Positions 1 through 8,828 are shown, numbered from the stretch's first letter. The stretch: DNA of 64,000 bases from Ramlibacter pinisoli (GCF_009758015.1 NZ_WSEL01000009.1:434001-498000), one strand, 5' to 3'. Numbers and translations are program-made. The notes: a model not told the origin generated them from the sequence alone.

Positions 1-1
1 G

Positions 2-1159
2 CTGGCCACGACCGCCCAGCGCGCCCGCGAGCTGTCGCTGCGCACCATCGGCGACCTGCGCCGGCAGCCGGCGCTGCCGGTCGCGCTGTCGCAGGAATTC
101 CTGGGCCGCGTCGACGGCTGGCCCGGCCTCGCCCAGCGCTACCGCCTGCCGCACCAGCCCACCGGCATCGACCACGGCGTGGCCTACGAGGCACTCGCCA
201 GCGGCCGCATCGCCGTCACCGACATCTACACCACCGACGCCAAGATCGCCGAGCTGGGCCTGGCCGTGCTGCAGGACGACCAGCACTACTTCCCGCGCTA
301 CGACTCCGTGCTCCTGTACCGCAGCGACCTGCCGGCGCGCGCGCCCGCTGCCTGGAAGGCGGTGGCGGGCCTGGAGGGCCGGATCGACACCGCCCGCATG
401 ATCGCCCTGAACGGCGACGCGGAACTGCGCGGCCGCTCCTTCTCCGCCATCGCCGCCGACTTCGTCCAGGGCGCGGCCGCCGCGGCCACGCCCGCCGGCC
501 GCGCCGGCCTGGGCGAGCGCCTGTTCGGGCCGGACCTGGGCCGCCTCACGCGCGAGCACATCGGCCTGGTGGCGATCTCGCTGGCCGTCGCCGTCGTCCT
601 GGGCGTGCCGCTGGGCGCGGCCGCGGCGGCACGCCACGGCCTGGGCCACTGGATCTTCGGCGCCACCGGCCTGCTGCAGACCATCCCCTCGCTGGCCCTG
701 CTGGCCGCCCTGATCCCGCTGCTGGGCAGGATCGGCACGGTGCCGGCCGTGATCGCCCTGTCGCTCTACGCGCTGCTGCCCATCGTGCGCAACACGGCCA
801 CCGGCCTGGACCAGGTGCCGGCCGGCCTGAAGCAGGCGGGCGTGGCGCTCGGCATGACGCCGGCACAGCGCTGGCGCAGCGTCGACCTCCCGCTGGCCCT
901 GCCCGTGATCCTGGCCGGCGTGAAGACGGCCGCGGTGCTCACCGTGGGCACCGCCACCATCGCCGCCTTCATCGGCGCCGGCGGCTACGGCGAGCGCATC
1001 GCGCAGGGCCTGGCCCTGAACGACGGCGCGACCCTGCTCGCCGGCGCGATTCCCGCGGCCGCCCTGGCCCTGGTGACGCAGGCCGTGTTCGAGGTCCTGG
1101 AGCGCTGGACCGGCCGGCGGCGCTGGCGTGCCGAGCACGAGGACCCGCGCCGGGCCTGA
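2..1159 (+). CDS. Osmoprotectant (glycine betaine/choline type) ABC transporter, substrate-binding domain followed by permease domain, 5'-truncated
   Basis: The reading frame is open from base 2, so the gene begins before the window. The visible first ~160 residues look like the end of a QAT-type (OpuAC-like) substrate-binding domain, with the stretch GIDHGVAYEALASG and the DIYTTDAKIAELGL segment typical of that fold. After an Ala-rich linker comes a permease domain with about five hydrophobic segments and an EAA-type cytoplasmic loop (GLKQAGVALGMTPAQRW) that would contact the ATPase. The protein should sit in the inner membrane and import compatible solutes, energised by an ATPase probably encoded upstream. 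Having the binding domain before the permease is the reverse of the BusB/OpuFB-type fusion. The family is clear; the exact substrate is not. Confidence 0.8.
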   Translation: MATTAQRARELSLRTIGDLRRQPALPVALSQEFLGRVDGWPGLAQRYRLPHQPTGIDHGVAYEALASGRIAVTDIYTTDAKIAELGLAVLQDDQHYFPRYDSVLLYRSDLPARAPAAWKAVAGLEGRIDTARMIALNGDAELRGRSFSAIAADFVQGAAAAATPAGRAGLGERLFGPDLGRLTREHIGLVAISLAVAVVLGVPLGAAAAARHGLGHWIFGATGLLQTIPSLALLAALIPLLGRIGTVPAVIALSLYALLPIVRNTATGLDQVPAGLKQAGVALGMTPAQRWRSVDLPLALPVILAGVKTAAVLTVGTATIAAFIGAGGYGERIAQGLALNDGATLLAGAIPAAALALVTQAVFEVLERWTGRRRWRAEHEDPRRA

Positions 1160-1233
1160 GCGCAGCCGCGCCCGCGCGCCGCTGGCCAGTTGCCGCTAGA
1201 GTGCAGCCCCGCCCCACCCGCACCGCCGATCCC

Positions 1234-2022
1234 ATGAACCGACTGCAAGCCGAGCTGCAACGCCTCTACGTCCTGCCCGACGAGCCGCCGGGCGCGGACG
1301 CCGGTCGCGTGCTCCTCGTCGGCAGCGACGGCCGGGTCCGCACGCTGGTGCTCCAGGCGGCCCTGCCGGCCGGCTGGCAGGCCCTGTCGGCGGCCTGGGC
1401 CGGCGTGCAGGCCGACCTCGAGCTGCCCCCGCCGGCGATCGCGGTCACCGGGGTCGACGCCTACCAGCTCTGGCTCTCGCTGGCCCAGCCCGTGCCGCTG
1501 GCCGACGCCCTGGCCTTCCTCGAGGGCCTGTGCGCGCGCTACCTCGGGCAGGTCCGGCCGGACCGTGTCGCGACCTTTCCCGCAGCCGACGCGGCGACGC
1601 AGCGCATGCCGCTGGTGCCCAGCCTGCAGGCGGACGCCGGGCGCTGGTCGGCGTTCGTCACGCCGGACCTGGCCGCGCTGTTCGCCGACGAGCCCTGGGT
1701 CGACCTGCCGCCCAGCGCCGATGCGCAGGCCAACGTGCTGGGCGGGCTGGGCTGCATCCGGACCGACGCCTTCGTCCGGGCGCTGGCGCAGCTGCGGAGC
1801 GCCGACGCCGCGACCTCGGAACCACAGGCGCACGCGGCAACGCGCACGCCGGCCGGCGCGGGCGGGGCCACGATCACCGAGACGGATCCCCGGCGCTTCC
1901 TGCTGGCGGTGATGAACGACGGCACGCTGGACCTGCGCCTGCGCATCGAGGCGGCGAAGGCCCTGCTCGCGGCGCCGTCCGGTCCGGACACCAGCGCCGG
2001 ATCACGGCCTCCGCGCGGATGA
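1234..2022 (+). CDS. Hypothetical protein, 262 aa
   Basis: I do not recognise a named family. The ATG at 1234 (MNRLQAELQRLY) is preferred to an in-frame GTG 33 bases upstream because the protein then starts with a normal soluble N-terminus. The product is cytosolic-looking, with no signal peptide or membrane segment. It has an alpha/beta appearance up to about residue 190, then a low-complexity Ala/Thr/Gly linker, then a short helical C-terminal module (about residues 220-250, DPRRFLLAVMNDGTLDLRLRIEAAKALL) that resembles a helical repeat unit. It follows the transporter gene by 74 bases on the same strand, so it may be co-transcribed, but nothing links it functionally to osmolyte uptake. Confidence 0.6.
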   Translation: MNRLQAELQRLYVLPDEPPGADAGRVLLVGSDGRVRTLVLQAALPAGWQALSAAWAGVQADLELPPPAIAVTGVDAYQLWLSLAQPVPLADALAFLEGLCARYLGQVRPDRVATFPAADAATQRMPLVPSLQADAGRWSAFVTPDLAALFADEPWVDLPPSADAQANVLGGLGCIRTDAFVRALAQLRSADAATSEPQAHAATRTPAGAGGATITETDPRRFLLAVMNDGTLDLRLRIEAAKALLAAPSGPDTSAGSRPPRG

Positions 2023-2260
2023 CGGCCGCACGGGCGGCGGCGTCGCCCGGCGATGGAGGATGCGGGCCGGGCGCGACTCCGGCGAACGATCGTTAGGCCG
2101 TCCTTATCCGGCCGGGCGCGCGCAGGCCCTGGAGCCCTGCGCTTGTTCGGGGCGACCGCGCCCTGGCTGGCTTCGGTGCGTGTCTGCTTTCCACGCCGCC
2201 GCATCCGGGACCGTTGTCGCCGCGGCGCTGCCCCGGACATGGCAGCCACCACGGGTCAGG

Positions 2261-4726
2261 TCAGGCGGGCGGCTTGCTCTCGGCTGATACCGCAGGCGCG
2301 GCTGGGGTCGCGGGCGTGGACTGGGTCGCAGATGGAGCCGGGGTCGCAGGCGCGGCCGCGGTCGGAGGCGTGGCCGAGGTCGCGGGTTGAACTGGTGCCA
2401 CCGGCGTGGCCGCCGCTGGTGTCGCTGGTGTCGCTGGTGTCGCTGGTGTCGCTGGCGTTGCGGGCGTTGCGGGCGTCGCGGGCGTCGCGGGCGTCGCGGG
2501 CGTCGCGGGCGTCGCGGGCGTCGCGGCCGTCGCGGCGACCGCCGCACGTGCCGCAGGCGTGCTCGGTGCCGCAGGTGTGGCCGCTGCTGCAGGCGTGGCC
2601 GCTGCTGCAGGCGTGGCCGCTGCTGCAGGCGTGGCCGGGGTCGCGGAGGTGGCCGGTGCAGCGGTCGTGGCCGGGACCGCAGGAGTGGCTGCTGCCGCGG
2701 GCGCGGCCGGCGTAGCTGGCGGGAGCGCAGGCGCAGCCGAAGGCGTGGCTGCTGCCGCGGGCGTCGCCGGTGTTGCGAGCGTCGCCGGTGTTGCGGGCGT
2801 CGCAGCCTTGGCCTCGGCCGCAGCCTTTGCTTCTGCCGCTGCCTTTGCTTCTGCCGCAGCCTTCGCTTCCGCCGCAGCCTTGGCCTCTGCCGCGGCCTTC
2901 GCTTCCGCCGCAGCCTTCGCCTCTGCCGCGGCCTTCGCTTCCGCCGTTGCCTTGGCCTCTGCTGCTGCCTTGGCCTCTGCCGCAGCCTTTGCCTCGGCCG
3001 CGGCCTTCGCTTCTGCCGCGGCCTTCGCTTCCGCCGCAGCCTTCGCCTCTGCCGCGGCCTTCGCCTTGGCCGCAGCCTTCGCTTCCGCTGCAGCCTTGGC
3101 GTCTGCCGCAGCCTTCGCTTCCGCTGCAGCCTTGGCGTCTGCCGCAGCCTTCGCTTCCGCTGCGGCCTTGGCATCTGCTGCGGCCTTGGCATCTGCTGCG
3201 GCCTTGTCGTCCTTGCCCGACTTGCCTGCCTCCCGCGGCTTGTCGTTGGCCGGTGGCTTGCCGTGCGTCGGCGACTTGTCCTCGTCCGGCTTGCCGTCCG
3301 AAGGCTTGGTGTCCCTGGGGGGCTTGGCCGGTTCGGGCGGCTTGCTCACCACGGGAGGCTTGTCCTCCGCGGGTGGCTTGCCTTGCGAGGGCGGCTTGTC
3401 GTCGCCCGGTGGCCTGGATTCCACCGGCGGCTTCACCACGATGGGCGGCTTGGACTCGGTCGGCGGCCTGGCGCCACCGCCTGGGTAGCCACCGCCGCCC
3501 GGGTTGCCTGCGCTGCCGCCGGGGCCGGTGTTGCCTCCGGCGCCCGCGTTGCCGCCATTGCCGCCGTTCCCCCGATCGCCTCCATTCCCGCCGTTCCCGC
3601 CATGGCCGCGGTTGTCCTCGACCGGCGCATTGCCCGTCGGGCCGCTGAAGAAGGGCACGGCGACGGGGACGCCGTCGGTCGTGAGGAGGTAGTTGTAGAC
3701 GGTGATGTCGCCGCTGCCGACGACGGGCTCGACGCCGAGCTCGGCGCTGACCATGTACTCGTTGCCCTGCACCCAGGGCGTGCCGCAGGCGTCCTTGCGC
3801 GTCGCCAGGTAGGCCATGATGGCGGAGATGTCGAGCGAACCGGTCTCGACCGGCAGGGCGTCCGGCAGCACGGTGATCAGTTTCCAGCCGGCCCTGCCGT
3901 AGGCGCCGTTCAGCCGGCCGAAGTTGTGACGGCTGCAGCCGTCCGCATCCTTGACGATGTACAGGTGGTAGAGCTTGCCCGCGATGGTCGCATCGTGGTC
4001 GTACCAGGCGGGGTTGCGGCCGCCGGGGACGGCGTGGGCGCCGTAGTTGCCCCAGTTGCTGAGCGGGATCATGACCTCGTGCGTGACCGACGAGTTCAGG
4101 AAGCCGAAGTCCTGCCGCGGGTCCGACTGCAGCCAGATGTCGAACGTGAGCTGGCCCTGCCCCGTGGGCACGGTGTTGTGCTCGAAGGCGAACTGGGCGC
4201 CCAGCGAGGGCAGCGGCAGCTGCAGCGGGAAGAAGTTGCCGGGCGTGAAGCCGCTGGGCGCCTGGCCCAGCGTGCTGCCGTCGGGCAGCTTGACCGGCAC
4301 GCCGTCCACCAGGTTCGACATGCTGGCGTAGCCGGGCTTGCGGCCGTAGAGCGCCGCCGGGTAGCCCTTGACCTCGGTGTCGCCCTGGGGCCAGCTCCAG
4401 GCCATGCGGAAGGCGACGCCGCCGCTGGCGCTGGTGGAGGCGGCCACCCCCACGCCCTGGCGGAACTGGTCGGCCCGGATGCTGCCCTGGCCCCACCGGT
4501 TGTCGATCACCCAGTACGCGCGCGCGTCGCCGGTCTGCAGCCACTCGCCGGTGTGGGGCTCGGCCCGGATGGCGGGCGGCTGGGCCGCTGCCTGCGCCAC
4601 TGCCTGGGCCGCTGCCGGGCCCGCGCCCGCTGCCAGGCAGCCCGCCACGGCCGCCGCGCGCGCCAGCGCTGCCGATGCGCGCCGGGCCCCGTGTGCGGTC
4701 TCGTCGATCGTGTGGGTCGGGTGCAT
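2261..4726 (-). CDS. Secreted GH12-family glycoside hydrolase with long Gly/Asn, KPP, KAAAEA and ATP-repeat tail
   Basis: The 821-residue protein is read from the ATG at 4726, which gives a signal peptide ending near AAAQA (residues 36-42). Residues about 55-350 match glycoside hydrolase family 12: DNRWG (75-79), WSW (110-112), VKGYP, a nucleophile context HEVMI with Glu217, and an acid/base context GVEPVVGSG with Glu333. GH12 enzymes cleave beta-1,4-glucans or xyloglucan. Distal to the domain come a Gly/Asn-rich stretch, a KPP-rich stretch, about 22 copies of the hexapeptide KAAAEA/KAAADA, and an Ala-Thr-Pro tail ending in SKPPA. GH12 enzymes are normally about 220-400 residues, so over half of this protein is repeat. 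No C-terminal membrane anchor or LPXTG motif is seen. Upstream in-frame ATGs exist but lack signal-peptide logic. The catalytic family is fairly sure; the tail's role is unknown. Confidence 0.75.
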   Translation of the reverse strand: MHPTHTIDETAHGARRASAALARAAAVAGCLAAGAGPAAAQAVAQAAAQPPAIRAEPHTGEWLQTGDARAYWVIDNRWGQGSIRADQFRQGVGVAASTSASGGVAFRMAWSWPQGDTEVKGYPAALYGRKPGYASMSNLVDGVPVKLPDGSTLGQAPSGFTPGNFFPLQLPLPSLGAQFAFEHNTVPTGQGQLTFDIWLQSDPRQDFGFLNSSVTHEVMIPLSNWGNYGAHAVPGGRNPAWYDHDATIAGKLYHLYIVKDADGCSRHNFGRLNGAYGRAGWKLITVLPDALPVETGSLDISAIMAYLATRKDACGTPWVQGNEYMVSAELGVEPVVGSGDITVYNYLLTTDGVPVAVPFFSGPTGNAPVEDNRGHGGNGGNGGDRGNGGNGGNAGAGGNTGPGGSAGNPGGGGYPGGGARPPTESKPPIVVKPPVESRPPGDDKPPSQGKPPAEDKPPVVSKPPEPAKPPRDTKPSDGKPDEDKSPTHGKPPANDKPREAGKSGKDDKAAADAKAAADAKAAAEAKAAADAKAAAEAKAAADAKAAAEAKAAAKAKAAAEAKAAAEAKAAAEAKAAAEAKAAAEAKAAAEAKATAEAKAAAEAKAAAEAKAAAEAKAAAEAKAAAEAKAAAEAKAAAEAKAATPATPATLATPATPAAAATPSAAPALPPATPAAPAAAATPAVPATTAAPATSATPATPAAAATPAAAATPAAAATPAAPSTPAARAAVAATAATPATPATPATPATPATPATPATPATPATPATPATPAAATPVAPVQPATSATPPTAAAPATPAPSATQSTPATPAAPAVSAESKPPA
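2419..2640 (-). repeat. Short tandem arrays (9-bp and 18-bp units) encoding Ala-Thr-Pro repeats
   Basis: On the plus strand there are about four copies of GTGTCGCTG near 2419-2454, about seven copies of CGGGCGTCG near 2461-2524, and three 18-base copies of a GCGTGGCCGCTGCTGCAG-type unit near 2577-2636. On the coding strand they give Ala-Thr-Pro and Ala-Ala-Ala-Thr-Pro repeats. The 9-base units are nearly identical, which suggests recent expansion and likely length variation between strains. Confidence 0.85.
2803..3207 (-). repeat. Tandem 18-bp repeat encoding about 22 KAAAEA/KAAADA hexapeptides
   Basis: Inside the GH12 gene an 18-base unit recurs about 22 times with mostly synonymous variation, encoding Lys-Ala-Ala-Ala-Glu/Asp-Ala. 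This should form a long, rigid, charged alpha helix like the middle domain of TolA. Unit length is a multiple of three, so gain or loss of copies keeps the frame. Third-position variation between copies argues that the array is old and not a very recent slippage product. Confidence 0.85.
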
Positions 4727-4992
4727 CGTGGCTGCGTCGTGGAGCGGGCCAGTGTCCAGGCACGTGCGGCCCCCGGCCATCCCCAATTCCTGCAGCTCGG
4801 CGCGGCTCCGAAGCGGTGCACGCCGCATGCAATGCCCCGTGCCACGCGCCCTTGGCCGCGCGGCGGCCGTGGTGTCACCGATTGCGTGGAACGTAGCGGT
4901 TGGCAAGGTCGCTCGACCGAAAGGTCCGGCGGCGGCGCCGCACTCGCATGGGCATTCCTCCCACGCACCCATAATCCGGGGCGCATTCCTTG

Positions 4993-6579
4993 ATGTCGTC
5001 CTCTTCCAACTCCATCTGGTCGCCCCTGCGGCTGCCGACGTTCCGGGGCCTGTGGGCCGGCAGCGCCGTCTACTTCACCGGCAACGCCATGCAGGTCATG
5101 GCGGCGTCCTGGCTCATGGTGGAACGGACGGGCTCGTCCTTCCTCGCGGCGCTGGTGCAGACCGCCGTCTTCCTGCCCATGTTCCTGCTCGCGCTGCCGG
5201 CAGGCGTGCTGGCCGACACCAGCGACCGGCGCACCCTCATCGTGCGGTCGCTCGGCGTGCAGGTGGGCGTGCTGGTGCTGCTGTCGCTGCTGGCCCTGCT
5301 CGGATGGGCGGGCCCGGCGGTCCTGCTGGCCTTCACCTTCGCCGCCGGCTGCTGCACGGCACTGCTGTCGCCGGCCTGGAACACCAGCGTCGCCGACACC
5401 GTGCCGCGCGCGGACATGCCGCAGGCCATCACGGCGATGTCGATCGCCTGGAACAGCGCGCGGGCGCTGGGGCCCTCGATCGCCGGCTTCATCTTCGCCG
5501 CCCTGGGGGCCGGCTGGGTGTTCGTGGTGGCCGTCCTCAGCGCCGTCGCCATGCTGCTGGTCGTGCGGCGCTGGCCGCCCGCCGCGCACGCCAAGTCACC
5601 GCTGCCGGCCGAGCGCCTGTGGAGCGGCACGCTGGCCGGGCTGCGCTATGCGCGCCACTCGCCCATCATCCTGGCGCAGCTGCTGCGCACCGTCGCCTAC
5701 AGCGGCGCCGGCTCGGCGCTGTGGGCGCTGCTGCCGGCCATCGCGGCGCAGCACCTGCAACTGGGCGCGGCCGGCTTCGGCTTCCTCATGGGCTGCCTGG
5801 GGACCGGCGCGGTCGCCACCGGCCTGGTGCTGGGCAAGCTTCGCGCACGGCTGGGGCTGGAGCGGCTGGTGGCCATCGGCTGCCTGGTGTTCGCGGCGGT
5901 GATGCTGGTGTCGGCCTTCGTGCGCATCCCGACCGTGGTGTTCGTGGCGCTGGCGATCGGCGGCGCGGCCTGGATGGCGGTGATGGCGACCTTCAACACC
6001 GCGACCCAGTCCAGCGCGCCGCCCTGGGTGCGCTCGCGCGCAGTGGCGCTGCACACCGTCAGCGCGCTCGGCTCGTTCGCCATCGGCTCGGCGTTCTGGG
6101 GCGCGGTGTCCGGCGTGGCGGGCGTGCCGGCCGCCCTGAGCGTGGCGGCGCTGGCGATGACCGCCGGCATCTTCCTGGCCCGTGCCTTCCCGCTGCGCAT
6201 GGGCGATGCGCAGGACGTGACGCCGGGGGTCGGGCTGTTCGAGGATGTGTTCGCCACCGAGCAGCCGCTGCCCGACGACGGCCCGGTGTCGGTCGAGGTG
6301 GGCTACCGCATCCGCGCCGGCGAAGCCGAGGAATTCCTGCAGGCGGTGAGCCGGCTGCGCGCCTCGCGCCGGCGCGACGGCGCCACCTTCTGGCGCGTGT
6401 ACCGCGACCTGGCCGATCCCTCGCGCTACGTCGAACGCTTCATCGTGGCCTCCTGGGCCGACTACCTGCACCAGCGCGCGCGGGCGACGCTGGCCGACCA
6501 GGAGCTGGAAGCCGCGGTGCGCGAGTTCCTGCGCGACGGCGAGGCCGTGACGACGCAGCACTACATCGCGGAGCGCTGA
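4993..6579 (+). CDS. MFS exporter (MFS_3 / enterobactin-exporter-like) with C-terminal ABM-like domain
   Basis: This 528-residue protein has about twelve hydrophobic segments in residues 20-405 and resembles the MFS_3 'transmembrane secretion effector' group (EntS-like), including LPAGVLADTSDRRTLIV in the loop between helices 2 and 3. Residues about 430-528 form a soluble ferredoxin-like domain (VEVGYRIRAGEAEEFLQAV...ERFIVASWADYLHQ) similar to antibiotic-biosynthesis-monooxygenase domains, an arrangement usual in this subfamily. ATG 4993 is preferred over an adjacent in-frame TTG. It is divergent from the GH12 gene across a 266-base spacer. Substrates of such proteins are rarely known; small-molecule efflux is the likely role. 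Confidence 0.8.
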   Translation: MSSSSNSIWSPLRLPTFRGLWAGSAVYFTGNAMQVMAASWLMVERTGSSFLAALVQTAVFLPMFLLALPAGVLADTSDRRTLIVRSLGVQVGVLVLLSLLALLGWAGPAVLLAFTFAAGCCTALLSPAWNTSVADTVPRADMPQAITAMSIAWNSARALGPSIAGFIFAALGAGWVFVVAVLSAVAMLLVVRRWPPAAHAKSPLPAERLWSGTLAGLRYARHSPIILAQLLRTVAYSGAGSALWALLPAIAAQHLQLGAAGFGFLMGCLGTGAVATGLVLGKLRARLGLERLVAIGCLVFAAVMLVSAFVRIPTVVFVALAIGGAAWMAVMATFNTATQSSAPPWVRSRAVALHTVSALGSFAIGSAFWGAVSGVAGVPAALSVAALAMTAGIFLARAFPLRMGDAQDVTPGVGLFEDVFATEQPLPDDGPVSVEVGYRIRAGEAEEFLQAVSRLRASRRRDGATFWRVYRDLADPSRYVERFIVASWADYLHQRARATLADQELEAAVREFLRDGEAVTTQHYIAER

Positions 6580-6605
6580 GCGGCGCGGCGCGCCGGCCGG
6601 GCTGC

Positions 6606-6902
6606 CTAGGGCGTACCCAGGTGGCCGGCGATGGCGGCCAGGTGCTCGGGGCGCAGCTGCTGCGGCTTGACCTCGTCCTCGGCCGCCGTCTCGTCCTCGA
6701 TGCCCTGCACGGCGGCACGCAGCTCCTCCTGGGTCGACCAGGTCATCACCTCGCCCTTGGGGCACAGGTGCCGCAGTGTGTGGTACCAGTAGTAGCCGTC
6801 CGCGCCGCCGAACAGCTTGTCGATGCCCGTCAGGTCGTTCGACCTGATGCGGTGCCGGGCCAGGATCTCGTCGAGCACGGCATGGGAGAGGGTGAACGTC
6901 AT
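6606..6902 (-). CDS. Hypothetical small protein, 98 aa
   Basis: It starts at ATG 6902 (MTFTLSHAVLDEIL), which gives a compact 98-residue soluble acidic protein rich in charged and aromatic residues (GADGYYWYHTLRHLCPKGEVMTW). No family is recognised. The frame stays open for 91 codons upstream, but that part reads as Arg/Cys-rich shadow of the GST gene. It is convergent with the MFS gene (27-base gap). Regular codon use and a well-formed start make it credible as a real gene. Confidence 0.6.
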   Translation of the reverse strand: MTFTLSHAVLDEILARHRIRSNDLTGIDKLFGGADGYYWYHTLRHLCPKGEVMTWSTQEELRAAVQGIEDETAAEDEVKPQQLRPEHLAAIAGHLGTP

Positions 6903-6984
6903 CGGTGCGGAAGCTAGTGCGGGCGCGGATTGTACGGCCCGCGGGGAAACGCCCCGCGGGCGTGCCCTGGCGCCGGGTCGCGCC

Positions 6985-7668
6985 CTACCCCGCCGACCCG
7001 CCCAGCAGTTCGTGCGGGGCCGACAGCGGCGACACGCCCTGGGCCAGGGCGGCGGCGTGTTGTGCCTGCAGCGCGCGGCCGAATGCCGGGCGTGCCTGCA
7101 AGCGCTGCCAGTAGGCCGCCACCGCCAGCGTGAAGCGGGGCGCCAGCCCCAGGTCCTGCGCCAGCAGCAGCGCATAGCCCACCGAGACGTCGGCGGCGGT
7201 GAAGCGGCCGGCGCACAGGTGGTCCTGGCCGGCCAGCAGCGGCTCCAGCGAGCGCAGGCGCCCCAGGAACCAGCGGGTGTAGTCCTCCACCACCGCGGGC
7301 TGGCGGCGCTCGGGCGGCTCGAGGAGGGAATAGCGCAGCACCAGCGTCTGCGGGAAGGTGAGCGTGGCCTCGCCGAAGTGCAGGTAGTTCAGGAAATCGG
7401 CGTAGCCCGGCTCGCCGGGCCCGACCTGCAGCGGCGTCGGCGCCGCCAGCGAGCACAGGTAGTGGCAGATGGCGGCCGATTCGGTCATGCGCGTGGACCC
7501 GTCTGCCAGCAAGGGGATGGTGCCCAGCGGGTTGAGCTCGAGAAAGGCGCGGGCCTTCACGCGCGGCGGGAACGGCAGCATCCGCAGCTCGTAGGGCAGG
7601 CCCAGCTCCTCCAGCATCCAGAGGGGCCGGAAGGAGCGCGCGCTGACGCAGTGGTGGAGCGTGATCAA
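6985..7668 (-). CDS. Glutathione S-transferase family protein
   Basis: This is a 227-residue cytosolic GST-like protein. The N-terminal thioredoxin-like domain carries the Ser-containing active-site stretch HHCVSARSFRPLWMLEELG and the conserved cis-Pro/TES region (LGTIPLLADG, then MTESAAICHYL). The C-terminal helical domain runs from about residue 85. I place the start at TTG 7668, giving the usual LITLHHC opening with a GGGA 6 bases upstream; a GTG at 7701 is the alternative and adds 11 residues. The family conjugates glutathione to electrophiles or performs related thiol chemistry; the substrate cannot be read from sequence. It lies just downstream of the panE-like gene on the same strand. 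Confidence 0.85.
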   Translation of the reverse strand: MITLHHCVSARSFRPLWMLEELGLPYELRMLPFPPRVKARAFLELNPLGTIPLLADGSTRMTESAAICHYLCSLAAPTPLQVGPGEPGYADFLNYLHFGEATLTFPQTLVLRYSLLEPPERRQPAVVEDYTRWFLGRLRSLEPLLAGQDHLCAGRFTAADVSVGYALLLAQDLGLAPRFTLAVAAYWQRLQARPAFGRALQAQHAAALAQGVSPLSAPHELLGGSAG

Positions 7669-7729
7669 GACAGGTCCCGGCAGTCGAGTCCGCAGTATCA
7701 CCCGCCGGGGCGGGCCACGACGGGGCGCC

Positions 7730-8776
7730 TCAGTCGGCCACGTGCCGCAGCAGGTCGGGGCTGGGCGTCGCCTCGCCGCGCTCGATGCGCCGGATGGCGT
7801 CGACCAGGCGGTGGTGGAACCGCACGTCGACCCCCACCTCCTCGCCGCGCCGCGCGACCAGGCCGTTGATGGCGTCGATCTCGGTGCGCCGGCCCTTCAG
7901 GATGTCCTGGCCCATCGACGGCCGCTGGGCGTCGGTGCGCGACTGCGCCACCTCCAGAATCATGCGGGTGATGGCGTCGCGGGCCGCCGGCTCGTCGTCG
8001 GCGCGGGCCAGCAGGTCGAGGTCCAGCCCGCCGACCGGCTCCAGCGCCAGGCCCAGCGCCCGGCCGACGCGGATGCAGGAACTGCCCAGCCGGATGCTCA
8101 GGTCCAGCGACACCGGGTGGGTGTCGCGCTGCTTGCCGGTCATGCCGGTCAGGGCGCACAGGCCGTTGCGCATGGCATTGATGGTGAGCTTGGACCAGCG
8201 CTCGCCCCACAGGTTGGTGGTGACCTTGCAGGTGTCGCCGTGCGACAGCAGCCCGGCCAGCATCGTCGCGCGCGGCGTCACCTGGCCGTGCAGCTCGCCG
8301 ATGCGCAGGCCCGCCTTCTTGTCGTCGCCCAGCGGCGAATTGCGCACGATGCGGCCCGGCTCGACGAGCTCGGCGGCCAGCGCGCTGACCGAGCAGCCCA
8401 GCGTGCGGCTCCAGCCGGCGATGGCGGCGATGGTTTCCTCGTTGATCCCGTTCTGCAGCGAGACGACGCAGCCGGTGGGCGCCAGGTAGGGCAGCACCAG
8501 CTGGGTCGCCCAGGCCGTGTCGTAGGCCTTGACGGCGATGAAGGCGGCGTCGAACGGCCGCTCGCGCACCAGCTGCGGCACGTCGGAAACGTGCAGGGCC
8601 CGCACCCGGGCCGACACGGTTCCCGCCATGCCGCTGACGACCAGGCCGCGCTCGCGCATGGCCTGCACGTTCTCGGGCCAGGGGTCGACGAGGGTGGTGT
8701 CGATGCCGGCGGCGCTCAGGTGCGCGCCCACGTAGCCGCCGACGGCGCCCGCGCCGACGATGCAGATCCTGGTCAT
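7730..8776 (-). CDS. 2-dehydropantoate 2-reductase family (ApbA/PanE) ketoacid reductase
   Basis: The protein (348 aa) opens with an NADP-binding Rossmann motif (IVGAGAVGGYVGA, residues 5-17) and contains the ketopantoate-reductase signature around WSKLTINAMRNGLCALTG, where the Lys is the expected catalytic residue. It is longer than E. coli PanE (about 300 aa), and it sits beside an IclR regulator, an amidohydrolase and a Bug receptor. It is therefore more likely a catabolic ketoacid reductase of the ApbA superfamily than the pantothenate enzyme. It follows the IclR gene by 52 bases on the same strand, so the two may be co-transcribed. Confidence 0.8.
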   Translation of the reverse strand: MTRICIVGAGAVGGYVGAHLSAAGIDTTLVDPWPENVQAMRERGLVVSGMAGTVSARVRALHVSDVPQLVRERPFDAAFIAVKAYDTAWATQLVLPYLAPTGCVVSLQNGINEETIAAIAGWSRTLGCSVSALAAELVEPGRIVRNSPLGDDKKAGLRIGELHGQVTPRATMLAGLLSHGDTCKVTTNLWGERWSKLTINAMRNGLCALTGMTGKQRDTHPVSLDLSIRLGSSCIRVGRALGLALEPVGGLDLDLLARADDEPAARDAITRMILEVAQSRTDAQRPSMGQDILKGRRTEIDAINGLVARRGEEVGVDVRFHHRLVDAIRRIERGEATPSPDLLRHVAD

Positions 8777-8828
8777 TCGTTCGTGTCCTTCGTTGTGGAT
8801 GGGACGCGGCCGCGGCGGGTGCCCGGCA

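Noticed and set aside
2085..2094. Palindrome AACGATCGTT in the gap before the GH12 gene end
   Set aside because: It is short, lies between two gene ends where no promoter is expected, and has no T run; no role can be argued.
2419..3207. Regular direct repeats that might suggest a CRISPR array or minisatellite
   Set aside because: Units are contiguous without unique spacers, are multiples of three bases and lie in frame inside a coding gene.
4907..4926. Overlapping GGTC/GACC dyads in the GH12/MFS divergent spacer
   Set aside because: Arms are only four or five bases and GC-rich; in this composition such dyads are expected by chance.
2387..4993. Very long plus-strand open frames opposite the GH12 gene (up to 868 codons), and a second long frame on the minus strand
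   Set aside because: Their proteins are Arg/Cys/Ala-rich translations of a repeat-rich high-GC gene in the wrong frames; only the GH12 frame has a signal peptide, domain and catalytic residues.
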